Shown: positions 33,442 through 44,244 of the stretch, piece by piece | How positions within the stretch are numbered: the stretch's first letter is position 1 | Layout of the letters: each line of letters begins with the position of its first letter | Assembly: GCA_958298945.1 (NCBI GenBank) | Contig: OY282609.1 | Location: 12,134,326-12,198,325, forward strand | DNA: 64,000 nucleotides | Direction: 5' to 3' | Origin: Atherix ibis | Lineage: Eukaryota > Arthropoda > Insecta > Diptera > Athericidae | The notes under the pieces: generated by a model | What the model saw: only the letters and a program-made list of their open reading frames with translations | The model's database searches: none | What the model was told of the DNA's origin: nothing | Position numbers and translations under genes: made by a program

Positions 33442-35773
33442 TTCTTATAAAAATATTCAATAATAATTTTATGAAAATCTATTTGTAATAATAAATATTT
33501 ATAGTTACAGAAAAATAACTATAATATAAAGACGCAAAACTTGTAATAAAAATAATTTTTTTTTCAGTAAAGTTTTTAAAAAATATTTTGGATAAAAAAA
33601 TCTTTTAAAACTTTTTATTAAAAGAATTCTTTTAAATATATTAAGTAATAATTTATTCATTGTTTTTTTTGTTAATAATAGTGTCAATAAACATTTCTCA
33701 CAATATTATTAAGTAATTAATTTTCGAAAATTTCTGAGAGAATTTTTGTGTGCAAAAACTTTTTTCGCATTCTTTAAAAAACTTTTTTTTTAATTTTTAA
33801 GAATTTTTTTTTTTAAATTTCTATCCGATTTAATGCAGTGTTTAATACTTCTCCAGATTTTCAATGTTTCTGATTGCTTGAGCCCAAAAAAATTGAAAAT
33901 TGACAGAAATTATTTTTACACCAAAAATCGCAAATTTTTCTTAATGTCATTTTTTTTGCATATTTTCTCAATTTTTAAGAGTATTTTTTTTTCAACAAAT
34001 TTTCATCCGATTTAATGCGGTTTTTAATAATTTCATCCAGAAACATTTCAATTCCGAAAATCGCATCAATACAGACAAAAATTTGTTGAAAATAAAAAGT
34101 ACTGAAAAATCTAAAAAAAAATTCTAAAAAATTTCAAAAATTAAATTTTTTCAAAAAATCGGAAATAATCCTTACCTTAAAAAAGTTTCAATTTTTTTTT
34201 TGCATTTCTTCACACATTTTCCAGGATGTTTTTGTTCATTCGATTTCTGGAATTGAAATGTTTCTGCGTCTTTTGGACCCTGACAAAAATATATTTATCT
34301 TTAATAATCTTAAACCTTTCCAAACCCTGAACTTAAAATATTTGCAATTTTTTTGCTTGTGATTATTTTAAGCTAATTTTTGGTCAATAAAAAATTATGA
34401 AATTCGATCATATCAGAAGCTTTTAAGAATTGCTGATCAAATATGGGAAAATTAATTTTTAATGGATTTATGAATATATGTAGGTCAGCCCTACTCAAAC
34501 AATATTGTCCTGTCCCTATAGAGCTAGTGATGTGTATACAAAACAGAATACAAAAAATATGTAAGTAAAACGATTCGAAGGCGAATAATGCCTACAATAG
34601 TAATATGAATTTCTTCTTGATGATCCATGATATTCTTTGCCCTCCGACAACTAATTACAGTACTTAAATGTGTAAATAAAGTTTTGAAGAGAATTAATTA
34701 TGCATTTCCGCCTCCATCGGCCATGGAATCATCAATGATAGCCTCAAGGGACAGATGATTGATGTTTCGAAATGACTTTAGTATGGCTTAGTTTATATTC
34801 CGCCTTCAAGAAAGTACAAACTGATAAAAAAATATTTGTATGAGAGATAAATCTATCTTAAGTCCAAAAGGAATAATACCCACTCTTCTACGAGTAAGAG
34901 TATAAGGGAAATTTTTCATTCAATTTGTATGGTATAAATTATGAAATACTTTCGTACGAATAGAGAATATTCTGTTATTGGCAATTGCTAATTTTGTGAT
35001 TATTTCATCTTCAAAACGAATGATTTATGATCTGGAATTGATGAGACTGCATAAAATTACTATTCTATGCATGTATTTTTTTTTTTCATTGAAATTACTT
35101 TTGTATCAATTATTAAAATTAGAATGATATGTAATCTTTTAACGTTAAAATTTTTAAGAAGGCAATAATGTTGCGCAATAGAAAATATTGTTCTGATTTT
35201 AACAAAACAGAAAATTACGAAATGTTTTTAATTTTTGATCAATTAGGATCCAACATTTATTTGATTCCCACATGAACTTCAAAATATAAAAATATTTTTT
35301 TTTTGGAAATATATACAATTAAAAAAAATTTACATCTACGAAAATAACTATTTTTGTTAATAAGTAAAAAATAACAAGATTCTTAAAAAATTAACACAAG
35401 CTTCTTAGAATTTCAATCATATTCCAGTATAAAGCCCGCTTCAGACGGCGCTATTTTTTGTAATATTTCTCGTGCTTGCTACCGTACTAGCTTCGATCCT
35501 AGAAATTACATCACTACTTGCACCGCTACTACTACTTTCGAAGCAATATTGTCAGAAATTGAACTGTTTCTGTATATCCCAGCTAGAAATCCAACTGTAA
35601 AAAAAGCATCATGTGATGACAACACGCATGAAAGCAGTAGCGAATGTTGCAAGAAAAGAAGCATGAAAAATGGCGTCGTATATAGACAACTTAAGAATTC
35701 GAACAAAAGTATCTTTTATAAAGCAAGAAAATTGAGTAATAATACACAATATCAAGAGTTCCGAATAACTGTT
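33442..35773. other. AT-rich DNA with a diverged direct repeat
   Basis: Two segments, about 33796-33858 and 33975-34041, share ATCCGATTTAATGC and flanking sequence about 182 bases apart, suggesting an old tandem duplication. A frame at 35549-35872 (MSEIELFLYIPARNP start) is unrecognised. Otherwise AT-rich. Confidence 0.4.
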
Positions 35774-35958
35774 GTGAGTAACCTGTGTTATTCACCCTTG
35801 CGAGAGACCCTCTTGTTTTATCTTGGTGAATGGCCCTTACGCGTGACTCTTATGAATGACCCTTGTGAGTGACCTTTGTAAACAACCCTTTGAGTGTTAG
35901 CTTTGTGAGTGACTATTGCAGATGACGCTTATGAGTGACCATTGCAGATGACACTTGC
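35774..35958 (+). repeat. Degenerate minisatellite, GTGAGTGACCCTT-like units
   Basis: About ten imperfect units of 14-18 bases built on CTTGTGAGTGACC follow one another, with point changes and small length differences. This tandem array extends the C-terminal end of the 35549-35872 frame, so that part of the frame is repeat-encoded. Confidence 0.75.
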
Positions 35959-36744
35959 GAAAGCCAACTTCAACATTTTCATTAAACTTATCAAATTCTG
36001 TCAAATGCGCTTCGAACCATGTTGATTTTTCCCGATCAGTATATATAAAAAAAAATCCCAGAAAAATATGTCGACATAGTATCTATTGCAGATGGTCAAT
36101 TACAGGTTGTGGGGCAGAGGGGAGGGGGGTTGGCTATAGAGAAATGTTCAAATTATTTTTTCACAAAATGCTGAATCTAGCTGATAATTACGTTAATCTC
36201 GTACGATAAAATCCTGCGTTCGATAAAATCAACCAAAAAGTCAATGTTTTCATCAAAAATGTTGTTTCTAGATTGGAACTTTTTATATTTATATTATTAC
36301 TCGATGGCAAGAATGTGAATTTTTTTATAGTTAGATATTTTTAGAAGTCTAGAGCTATCCACTAAAAAATTTAAAATAACTCCGTCCGCCTTTCTACAAA
36401 TAGTCAAGAGTATGTAATAATCAAAAAGCAATTTCCGTTTTATTCCATTTTCATAAAGAACGATGAACAAATATTCTTCTAAAATAATCTTAAGCAAAAC
36501 ACCTTTCACATATAGAACAAATTCGCTTTTTTTTGGAAAAGTTGAAAAAGATTTTTCTTCGTTTTTCTACCATAAATATTATAAAAACAGACTCCGGAAA
36601 GTATAACGCCGTGAGTTGAGAGCTGTTATATGTTATAAATATATGTTAGAAAAGGTAAAATTTGTATAGAATAAAAATTGCCATTTTATAATTAATTATT
36701 AAACATCGCGTTCAATTTCTAAAAAAAATTCCACAAATATGCTG
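35959..36744. other. AT-rich non-coding DNA
   Basis: A G-rich patch (GGGGAGGGGGGTT-like) lies at about 36110-36135. Nothing else recognised. Confidence 0.4.
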
Positions 36745-37245
36745 ATTTCTCGCCTTGCAGATACGTCAATAAGCAAGATTGCTATACTATATGGAGTTAT
36801 AAGAACCCACAAATAACTATAAAGAAATTATTTTATCTGCAAAAAGTAACTGTCTGGTATGCGTTTAGGTCTGAAAGTGTTATTGGTCCGTATTTTTTAA
36901 AATTAAAGAAGGAGAGACCATTACCATCAATTTTGAGCTCAATGACAGTATGATAATTAAATTTTTCTATAGCCTGAACATAAAGCTTTTATTATAGATC
37001 ATATGTGGTTTCGATTAAACAGTGCCACAAGCCACATAACACGACAAATATTTGCTTATTACGCTAAAACTTCATAGGACATGCAATTTTGCGATTTGAT
37101 GATGTCTATATGGAATGTGACAAGATCATGGAATGTGACGCCGTTTGACTTTTTTTTCTGATAGGGCTTTTTGCAAAAGATTACCTTACAAAAAATCTAG
37201 TACTGCTAGAAATTAAGTGGCAGCTATTTGAATTTGCCATGCAAT
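36745..37245 (+). mobile_element. DD41D transposase relic
   Basis: The plus-strand translation keeps YVNKQDC, QKVTVWYAFRSESVIGPYF and a MWFRLNSATSHIT-like block where the second catalytic Asp has gone (QQDG replaced). It matches the relics at 8083, 41637 and 53380. No termini are visible. Confidence 0.6.
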
Positions 37246-37369
37246 TTTTTGTTAATACAACAAAATAAAATGTTATCAAAATCGGAGTTTTTAAAAATAT
37301 TTTATTTACAGTCGCTTTCCGAAATATGGTATAAGTTGGATATCCCTTTTTAAATAGACTAGATTTCTA

Positions 37370-37456
37370 ACAATTCACTTTGAGTCTAGTCTAATTTTTC
37401 AAAGTTAAAATTGTTACTAGACTCAAAGTAACAATTCACTTTGAGTCTAGTCTAAT
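37370..37456. repeat. Alternating direct and inverted short repeats
   Basis: The 26-base unit starting ACAATTCACTTTGAG occurs identically at 37370-37395 and 37431-37456. An inverted version of its core, TTACTAGACTCAAAGTAA, lies between them at 37414-37431. The block can fold in alternative hairpins. Confidence 0.8.
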
Positions 37457-37870
37457 CATTACGCAGATGTAAAAATTGAAAACAGTAGTAGTTTTTTCTC
37501 TACTATTGATATTTGGAAAAAATAAAAAAATATATATTTATGCCCCAATAAGGGAAGAAATTTTATAGACAAAATGGTTAAAGGCCATCTCGATTTGATC
37601 TGAGGTCATTTTATAATGCATACAAATTGCATTTGATTTCTCGACTGGCAACCTCAATTTTTTAATTAATTTAATTAACCATATTAAATCATAACTAATT
37701 GAAATGACATTTTCCTTTTGAATTTAATTAAAGATAATTTTCATATCTGAGAGTAGAAAAAAAAATTAATATACCAGAAACAATTCCTAGAGTCTATGTG
37801 TAGAGTCCCCAAAACTTCAATTGTGATTGATTGCAATTCAAAACATAAAATTTATCATATTTTCTTACAG
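37457..37870. other. Presumed intron or upstream DNA of the 38039 exon
   Basis: AT-rich, ending in the pyrimidine-rich ATATTTTCTTACAG at about 37857-37870, a good splice acceptor. Confidence 0.35.
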
Positions 37871-38038
37871 TGAATAAGCCAAATTTATATATAAAAAAAA
37901 AATTATACACATTTAAAAAATAGTAAATGTTGAAAAAATGTTAACTTGAATAAAAATCGAAATAATAATGCTTAGTGAAAAATAGATTTATTAAAATATA
38001 ATAGAAATAAAAGTGATTAGTAGTTAAGTATTAATAAA
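37871..38038 (+). other. Candidate 5' untranslated part of the coding exon
   Basis: If the acceptor TTTCTTACAG at 37861-37870 is used, the exon would start at 37871 and carry 168 bases of AT-rich leader before the ATG at 38039. An in-frame TAG at 38021-38023 closes the frame upstream, which supports this ATG as the start. Alternatively transcription starts within this stretch; no TATA/Inr pair is clear. Confidence 0.4.
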
Positions 38039-39397
38039 ATGTCGGTGATACGACAACCGACACAAGTGCATGACGGATTCGCAACAATTCGAACTCGTGG
38101 TTTGTATCGGAGCCGTAGTCGCGCTGAGCAATTGGAAAAATGTCGGACAGTCTCGTTAAAAAGTGATTTTCAATATGACAATTGCAAAACAGATACAAAA
38201 GCTTTTCTAAATAATCCTAAAAGGAATATTGACATAGAAGAGGAAATATACATATCACCAGGAACGTTGCAGTGTTCAACATTTCGTCCACTGGGTGATA
38301 TGAATGGTGATAGTCAGAATGTGAGGAAAAACTCCCAGTTTTCGTTGGAATCGTTACAGAGCAGTTCCGCAACACCAAAGACCCCTGATTTTAATACTGA
38401 CGAAAATATCTTCGAATTCTCTGACAGCGAATCTCCACAATATGGAAAGGTCAGAATCCCAACAACTACCACCACACCTCCTCAATCATTTGACGATCTC
38501 GATGATTATCAGGAGTCGATAATCAGTAGTCGATCGGATATGATTGAGCTGACAGAGATTCCCCGACGTCGTGATAAGACAAGACGACCACCTGTGCGCT
38601 CTGCTACCTTACAATATAGACGCACCTGCTTTAATCCGATAACAACGTCCAGTTCAACACTGTTGCCTGCACCGAAGCCAGCGCCCTTGGTATTCAACAA
38701 TGACTACTTTGCGTTGAATAGTCCGTCGTCATCAGCAATGCCAACAATACCAGCAGCGATGGCAACACTGTCCAACGTAGACAAGTTACTGCACGATACC
38801 AAACGCATCAGCTACGATTTCTATAATCCAACAACTAACTACTATAGGCCAAGTGATATAACCAGCAACAACCGTAGTTCAAGCGTTGAAATTCTAGACA
38901 GAAAAGAAACATCTTCAACACCAACCACTGCATTGACAAATGGGTACAGCCTGTTGAATGGCCATACTGGACTCAACGGGATTAACAGTTGCGGCAACAC
39001 GTCTATGAACGGCTATAGCGATAACTATACGACCGATAGACGATACTTTACACTTGGACACCACCCACGTGGCAATCAAGAATTTAATGCCAATTACCGA
39101 ACCAATAGAGGGCAAGGGCAAGGGCAAGGGCAATGGCAAATCTGGCCAGAATTACTGGCTAACGGAAATGCAGCAATAAGAACAGCAGACGCAAGGCTAG
39201 CGAAATGGTCGTCATCATCGACAACAACTTTGCCGGCGGCCGCTTTCAGTCTCGAGGATTATATCGATCCATTGGACTGTAAGATCGGCTGTCAAACGAC
39301 ATTAAGGAGTAAGCCGATTATACCGTGGTACGAATTGGCCATTAGGAAGGATATCAAGCGGCAAAGTTGCCCACCATTTGAGGTTAATAGATTATGA
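38039..39397 (+). CDS. Host coding exon, unrecognised low-complexity protein (N-terminal part of a larger gene)
   Basis: This is the only long open frame in the window: 452 codons, non-AT-extreme codon use, fly-like start context (AATAAAATGTCG), and an in-frame stop 15 bases upstream of the start codon. From N to C: an Arg-rich stretch (RTRGLYRSRSRAEQ, about residues 18-31); Ser/Thr-rich acidic sequence (about 60-170); a basic patch RRRDKTRRPPVR (about 175); Asn/Ser/Thr/Gly-rich low complexity (190-350); a GQGQGQGQ run (about 357-364); and a less repetitive tail from residue 410 with CKIGCQTTL, IPWYELAIRKD and RQSCPP, which looks conserved. No signal peptide, membrane segment or enzyme motif is seen. 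AG|GTTAAT at 39382/39383 could be a splice donor. If used, the last few residues and stop are intronic and the protein continues in exons not identified here. I do not recognise the family. Confidence 0.75.
   Translation: MSVIRQPTQVHDGFATIRTRGLYRSRSRAEQLEKCRTVSLKSDFQYDNCKTDTKAFLNNPKRNIDIEEEIYISPGTLQCSTFRPLGDMNGDSQNVRKNSQFSLESLQSSSATPKTPDFNTDENIFEFSDSESPQYGKVRIPTTTTTPPQSFDDLDDYQESIISSRSDMIELTEIPRRRDKTRRPPVRSATLQYRRTCFNPITTSSSTLLPAPKPAPLVFNNDYFALNSPSSSAMPTIPAAMATLSNVDKLLHDTKRISYDFYNPTTNYYRPSDITSNNRSSSVEILDRKETSSTPTTALTNGYSLLNGHTGLNGINSCGNTSMNGYSDNYTTDRRYFTLGHHPRGNQEFNANYRTNRGQGQGQGQWQIWPELLANGNAAIRTADARLAKWSSSSTTTLPAAAFSLEDYIDPLDCKIGCQTTLRSKPIIPWYELAIRKDIKRQSCPPFEVNRL
39383..39388 (+). promoter_or_regulatory. 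Candidate splice donor at the end of the coding exon
   Basis: AG|GTTAAT lies 15 bases before the stop. It follows the conserved-looking tail ending SCPPFE. Using it would explain why the frame ends soon after a conserved block and why no polyadenylation signal closely follows. Confidence 0.45.
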
Positions 39398-39513
39398 GTA
39401 ATTTTTTATTTTATTTTTTTTTCATTTTAAACCGCATTAACTTTATTTATATTTTGAAATTTTCTACTAAACACAATGTATAATTCCGAAGATAATATGC
39501 ATACTTCCTAGTA

Positions 39514-40259
39514 AAGTGTGTTCCAAAATACACGCAAAAAATAATTTCGATTGAATTATTTCTCGGGCTGAAATGGCATGGCACCGTCAGAAAAACTGGA
39601 CTATCATGTCTGACCAGCTGCATTTTAGAAGAAGATAATACCTCCAGACCAAAATCCCCACTAAACAGTAACACATTGTGGATGTATTTGTTTCTCAATA
39701 ATCATTCGTGGATTTTCTGAACCTCGAATACGACAATTTTTTCGATTAACCAAGCCATCAAGATGAAAATGAGCCTCATCGCTGAAGATGATTTAGTTCG
39801 AAAAATCTCCATTTACTTGTTGTTGTTCCATAATCCATTCAATGAATTCCGTCAGTAGGCTTTAGTTCTTGAGTCAATTGTACTTTGTAAGCATGAAGCT
39901 GGAAATCTTTCGCAAGAATATGCTGTAGAGAGCTTCTCGAAATGTCCAATTCATGACCACGGTGCCTCGACTCACAGCAACATGTTTTTAGTTAAATCAC
40001 AGTGTTTAAAAGATAACTCTTACTTTTCTTAATTAATCTCTTTACAGTTGATGAAGTTAAATCACTATTCCGACCATATTTTGTATGAAAATTATTTCCA
40101 TTATTTTTAAAATATTACTCAAAAATGAAAATGCGTTTAGCGCTCCAATTTTTATAAACATGAACTGTCAGTTGTCACACTGTCTCTTTTTATTCGTTGG
40201 CAACACTTTAGTGGAAATGGCGCATAATTCAAATATTGTGTGAATGTTGGAACACCCAA
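39514..40259 (-). mobile_element. DD41D deletion derivative, same subfamily as 16670
   Basis: A 746-base element with AAGTGTGTTCCAAAATACAC at the left, its diverged inverse at the right, and TA on both sides (39512-39513, 40260-40261). The minus strand keeps SDEAHFHLDGLVN with the first catalytic Asp (about 39760-39785) and a KKxxIxxx helix-turn-helix region near 40030-40080. Its C-terminus breaks off shortly after the second catalytic region and joins the terminal repeat, at the same place as the copy at 16670. It lies 116 bases past the host exon stop, probably in the following intron. Confidence 0.75.
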
Positions 40260-41125
40260 TATTTGTTTTAATAAAATTCTTAACAAACTTATCGAATCAC
40301 TTTCAAATTAATTTTATCGCTAATTCCTAAGATATTTTTTTTCCTTGCCCCCATACTTTGGAATAATTATCCATCCTTTAAGGATAAAATAGAATATTTG
40401 ATTGTATTCTTTCCATTATTAAATATTATTATTGATTTCGAATTTACTAAAATCGTCAATGCTTTTTCGAAACAATTTACAAGTTTTTATTATCTGAAAA
40501 AAATGTGCCTTTTCGAAAATTGTTCTTTTTAAAATTGTGACTATACATAATAATTTTTGTGACATTGTTCCGAATCAGGATTATGCTTTCTGACCTGTAA
40601 CACATGCTATTACATATGTTATTGGACATTTTAAGAATTGAAAATAAAAATGGAAAAATTCCAACCAAAAAACACATGCCCTCCATAAATTGGTTTTCAG
40701 AAGCAAAAAGAAACATTGTTGATGGGAAAAATGTTCCCTACGGCTTGGAATTTACTTTTAGCTGTTGACAGTTTCGATAATCTGAACACACTTGAACAAT
40801 GTGGAAAGTCAATGTTACGAGTATGAAACTCATTTGTTATTAGAAAATACACATATGTGTGTTCTGTACTATACTCATAACATTTTGTAATTTTAAAAAC
40901 TCACATAGTACATATTATTTATGTTGCCTCGTATTTTAAATTGACTTATCTCTCTTCATTGTGATTAGAATTTTCATCATTGCACTATGGTTTTATTCAC
41001 AGTGCACAACTGTTGATCCAACAAAACTCAATAATTAAATTTGATATTTATTTTATCCACAAATTATTATATGTATAAGGTACTAAGTATCAGATTATCC
41101 ATTTTTGAGGTTCGGAAACCACATT
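40260..41125. other. AT-rich non-coding DNA
   Basis: No gene or repeat recognised. A 79-codon minus frame at 40477-40716 looks like chance. Confidence 0.4.
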
Positions 41126-41176
41126 AGACCTCGTACATATTTAACGATTGAAAATCGTTAAATATGTACGAGGTCT
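41126..41176. repeat. Perfect 24-bp inverted repeat at a mariner end
   Basis: Arms 41126-41149 (starting AGACCTCGTACATATTTAAC) and 41153-41176 are exact inverse complements around a 3-base loop GAA. The right arm runs through the TA target site (41167-41168) into the first bases of the mariner at 41169, so the left arm carries an inverted copy of that mariner end and its flank. Confidence 0.9.
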
Positions 41177-41636
41177 GTTCAAAAATTATCGCGAATTTTG
41201 AATTTTCGCGGGTTTACGTGTATTCGATTTTCGATTTTTTTTGTGACGTTATGTTGGTACTCACGTCTCTCACTTATGCCAACAATTTTGGCCATTTTAA
41301 ATATTCAGTTAATTTTGACAGCTGCCTTGTTTGCACGTATTTTGGCCCGTCTTCGATTTTTGCTCAATTTCGACCAAAAACAGCATCGCATTGTGGACGA
41401 CCAAAATTTGCTCCCGAGGGTCATAACTGGTGACGAATCATGGATTTATGACGTGGAAACCAAAGCTCAATCATCCCAATAGAAGCTGCCGCACGAGCCA
41501 AAACCGAAAAAAGCGCTAAGTTCGGTCGAATGTGAAGGTTTTGCTTACAGTTTTCTTCGATTTGAGGGGCGTGGTGCATCATGAGTTCTTACCACAGGGT
41601 AGACCGGTCAATAAGGAATATTACCTGCAAGTTATG
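41169..41636 (+). mobile_element. DD34D mariner fragment (CGAGGTCTG type)
   Basis: Same family as 32630-33441 but on the plus strand. It starts CGAGGTCTGTTCAAAAATT after TA. Coding remains give ITGDESWIYDVETKAQSSQ with the first catalytic Asp (ORF 41198-41482), then a stop, KLPHEPKPKKA, and degraded sequence to GQ-GILPASYA-like residues, where it breaks off at 41636 against a DD41D relic. The second and third catalytic regions are missing. Confidence 0.8.
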
Positions 41637-42130
41637 CTCATTCTTTGCTTTGTGAATACGCTAGTAAGCAATGACTCATTCTTTGCTTAGTGAATATGCT
41701 AGTAAGCAATATTGGCATATATGAGGCTCTGAAAAACCACAAGTAACTGTGGAGAAGCCATTGTAACCGCGAAAAGTGTATATTTTTTTTATTAGCCGCT
41801 ATTTCTTCGAAAATTTTGAGTCATATTGCTGAATAATAACAGATTTAGCTTAAAGATTTATATTCAGACCATATGTGGTTCTAAAAAAAACAGCACCACA
41901 AGCCACACAATAAGCAAAATGTTGGTTTTATTGCGCAAAATGTTTCCAGGACATTTTATTTTAAGATTTGATGATGTCAATTGATGTCTAAGATTTTTTT
42001 TGTGTAAAACTACATGAAACATTATATTTACGCAAACAATCTTCAAACTTTAGAGCATTTTTAAACCAATACCCGCCACGCAATGTGTGTAAAACTGTTA
42101 TCAAAAATAACCTCAAAAAAATTTAGTCCT
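41637..42130 (+). mobile_element. DD41D transposase relic with short tandem duplication
   Basis: It starts with a 36-base unit (CTCATTCTTTGCTT...) present twice, at 41637-41672 and 41675-41710. Downstream plus-strand remains resemble those at 8083 and 53380, including SLNI/HMWF and AASHTISKML-like blocks around 41870-41940, where the second catalytic Asp is lost. No termini are found. Edges are approximate. Confidence 0.55.
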
Positions 42131-44244
42131 CCAAGAAATTTTATGACAATATTTTATATATAATGGCAAAATTTAGTCAATATAATAAAGGAAAATTTTT
42201 ATAAAAATTCTTATTTAAATTATACTTTATTTAAATTGATTTTGCAAACTAACAATTGAATAACCTTTTTGTTTCTGATTTTTTAGCAAAATCTTTAAAA
42301 TGTTGCTCCCAATTTAATATAAAATACTTTTAACTATGACTCATTCATATTTCATCTATTTTATTTTTATGTGAACATCATTTTCCATTAAATCTTCGTC
42401 TTTCCGTATAGAAATAATTTCGAAATAGATTTTGAATCTTGTATACTGTCAGTTTTCATTTCGTTTATAGAAGATACCTAAGTGAATGCATATTCATTGC
42501 AAAAATCTAAGAAGGATGAAAACTATTACCAAACATCACGTAATGCATTTCGATAAGTGTGTATACTGAATATTCTAAAATTAAATCGTGAGAAATTTTA
42601 TTCAAAGACAAAATACGCAATAGAATCATTTCCTGTATGTAATTTCTACCATTGGAAAATTATTATGAATATAAAAAGGAGAAACTTCATAAGATATGGA
42701 AATTTTCCAAAATGAAATTAAGACTATTTGCAAATACCGACTTTCTTAGAATAAAAATATTAAATTCATTAATAAAACACCTTTTAAATATTGGTAAAAA
42801 TCCTGCAAAATAGTTTAATTTTTATTTTTCTAATGCACGCAAATCATGTGAACACAGAACATTTCTAAACAAAATTGTTGTATTGACTTCAAAGCTCTTT
42901 AACCTCTTTTGAATTCTAAATAAAAGCCGTGAATTCGGTTTTATTGAGTTGTTTTTTAGTCTTAAAACTGATGATATTTTTGTCTTTACACCTAAACGTA
43001 TTCGCATAGTACGTTATTTTTTTTTGGGTTCTTAAACAACATTTCGTGTTTGGCAATTTTCATCAAAAGCGTTCGAAAATACATACACATTATGCTATTT
43101 AGTAGACACAGCTACTAACTACAAGTAAATCTGAGCGAGAACATTTTACACAATGTACAAAACATCTTTAGATAAAATTATTTCGACAACTTACTCTAGT
43201 ATTGCTTGAAGGTAGGTTAGGATGCAAAGGGGGAAGGGAGGTATTAGGTTTGTAGATCTTAGAAGATAACTTGCAAGAAAATAAAATCTACTAGAAAGTC
43301 GCGCGCATTTTATGGCTCCTGCAATTGAACACATCTTCAGATTTTCCCCATCAGACAATTCTAAATTGAGCTCACACAACCAATGCACCAATGCACCACA
43401 GCTTGGTTTGGTTGGTTAGTGTTTTCCCTCAACCAAACACCAACGTTTTTTTTTTTAATTTTTTTTTAAAATTTTATAAATTTCCACGTCGATTCTTGGT
43501 TAGTTTCAAATGTGTACAACACTTCAAGGTTCGTGTGCACATGTTTTTCATGGTGTCCATGTCCACCATAAGTGTTTTAATGGTCGAAAGCATGATAACA
43601 CAACGTGTAGTTTTATTACGTCCGAATGCGTTTTTTCCTTTGCAAAAAGTACTTTTCATGTAATAAGAAAATTGCATCCAAACAAACATTAGCCAGAATA
43701 ATGGAATTGCTGTGATTTGAATTTTTTTTTTTTAAATCTGATATCTTAAGAAGGCGAAGAGGATCTTTTGCTAGAGCTAGTGAATCGCTAACAGCTTGTT
43801 GTTGACAATAATCGAATTGCAGTGGTTTTTATGATTTCAATTGTGGAAAACAAGCATAGAACTAGAACATGAAATATGGAATATATCACAATAAAGTGTT
43901 CTACAGAAGATGCAGTCTTTTCTAACAATTTCTTATATTGTAGAATTTTCATTTCTTAAATTATTAAATTTATCTTATTGATTTCTTAAAAATAAGTCTT
44001 TGAATTTAAAATTGATTCTAAGAAATCTAAAAAAATCTTGTACATTTTGAATAAATATTTTTTGGAAATGCTTTGAAATATTTTTTTTTTAAAAACAAGA
44101 AAAAAATCATAAAAACCAAAATAAAGTTGATTAAAAATATTTTATGTACTATTTTTTATGAAATCGCATTTTTAAGAAATGTTCCTTAATTTATATACTT
44201 AAAAAAAATTTAAGAATTTCTATTTGCTTTGGAAGTTGCAGTGA
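42131..44244. other. AT-rich non-coding DNA
   Basis: No supported gene. Two overlapping frames at 43391-43692 in both directions share a slightly GC-richer patch with CATGGTGTCCATGTCCACC-like simple sequence. Neither product is recognised. Confidence 0.4.
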
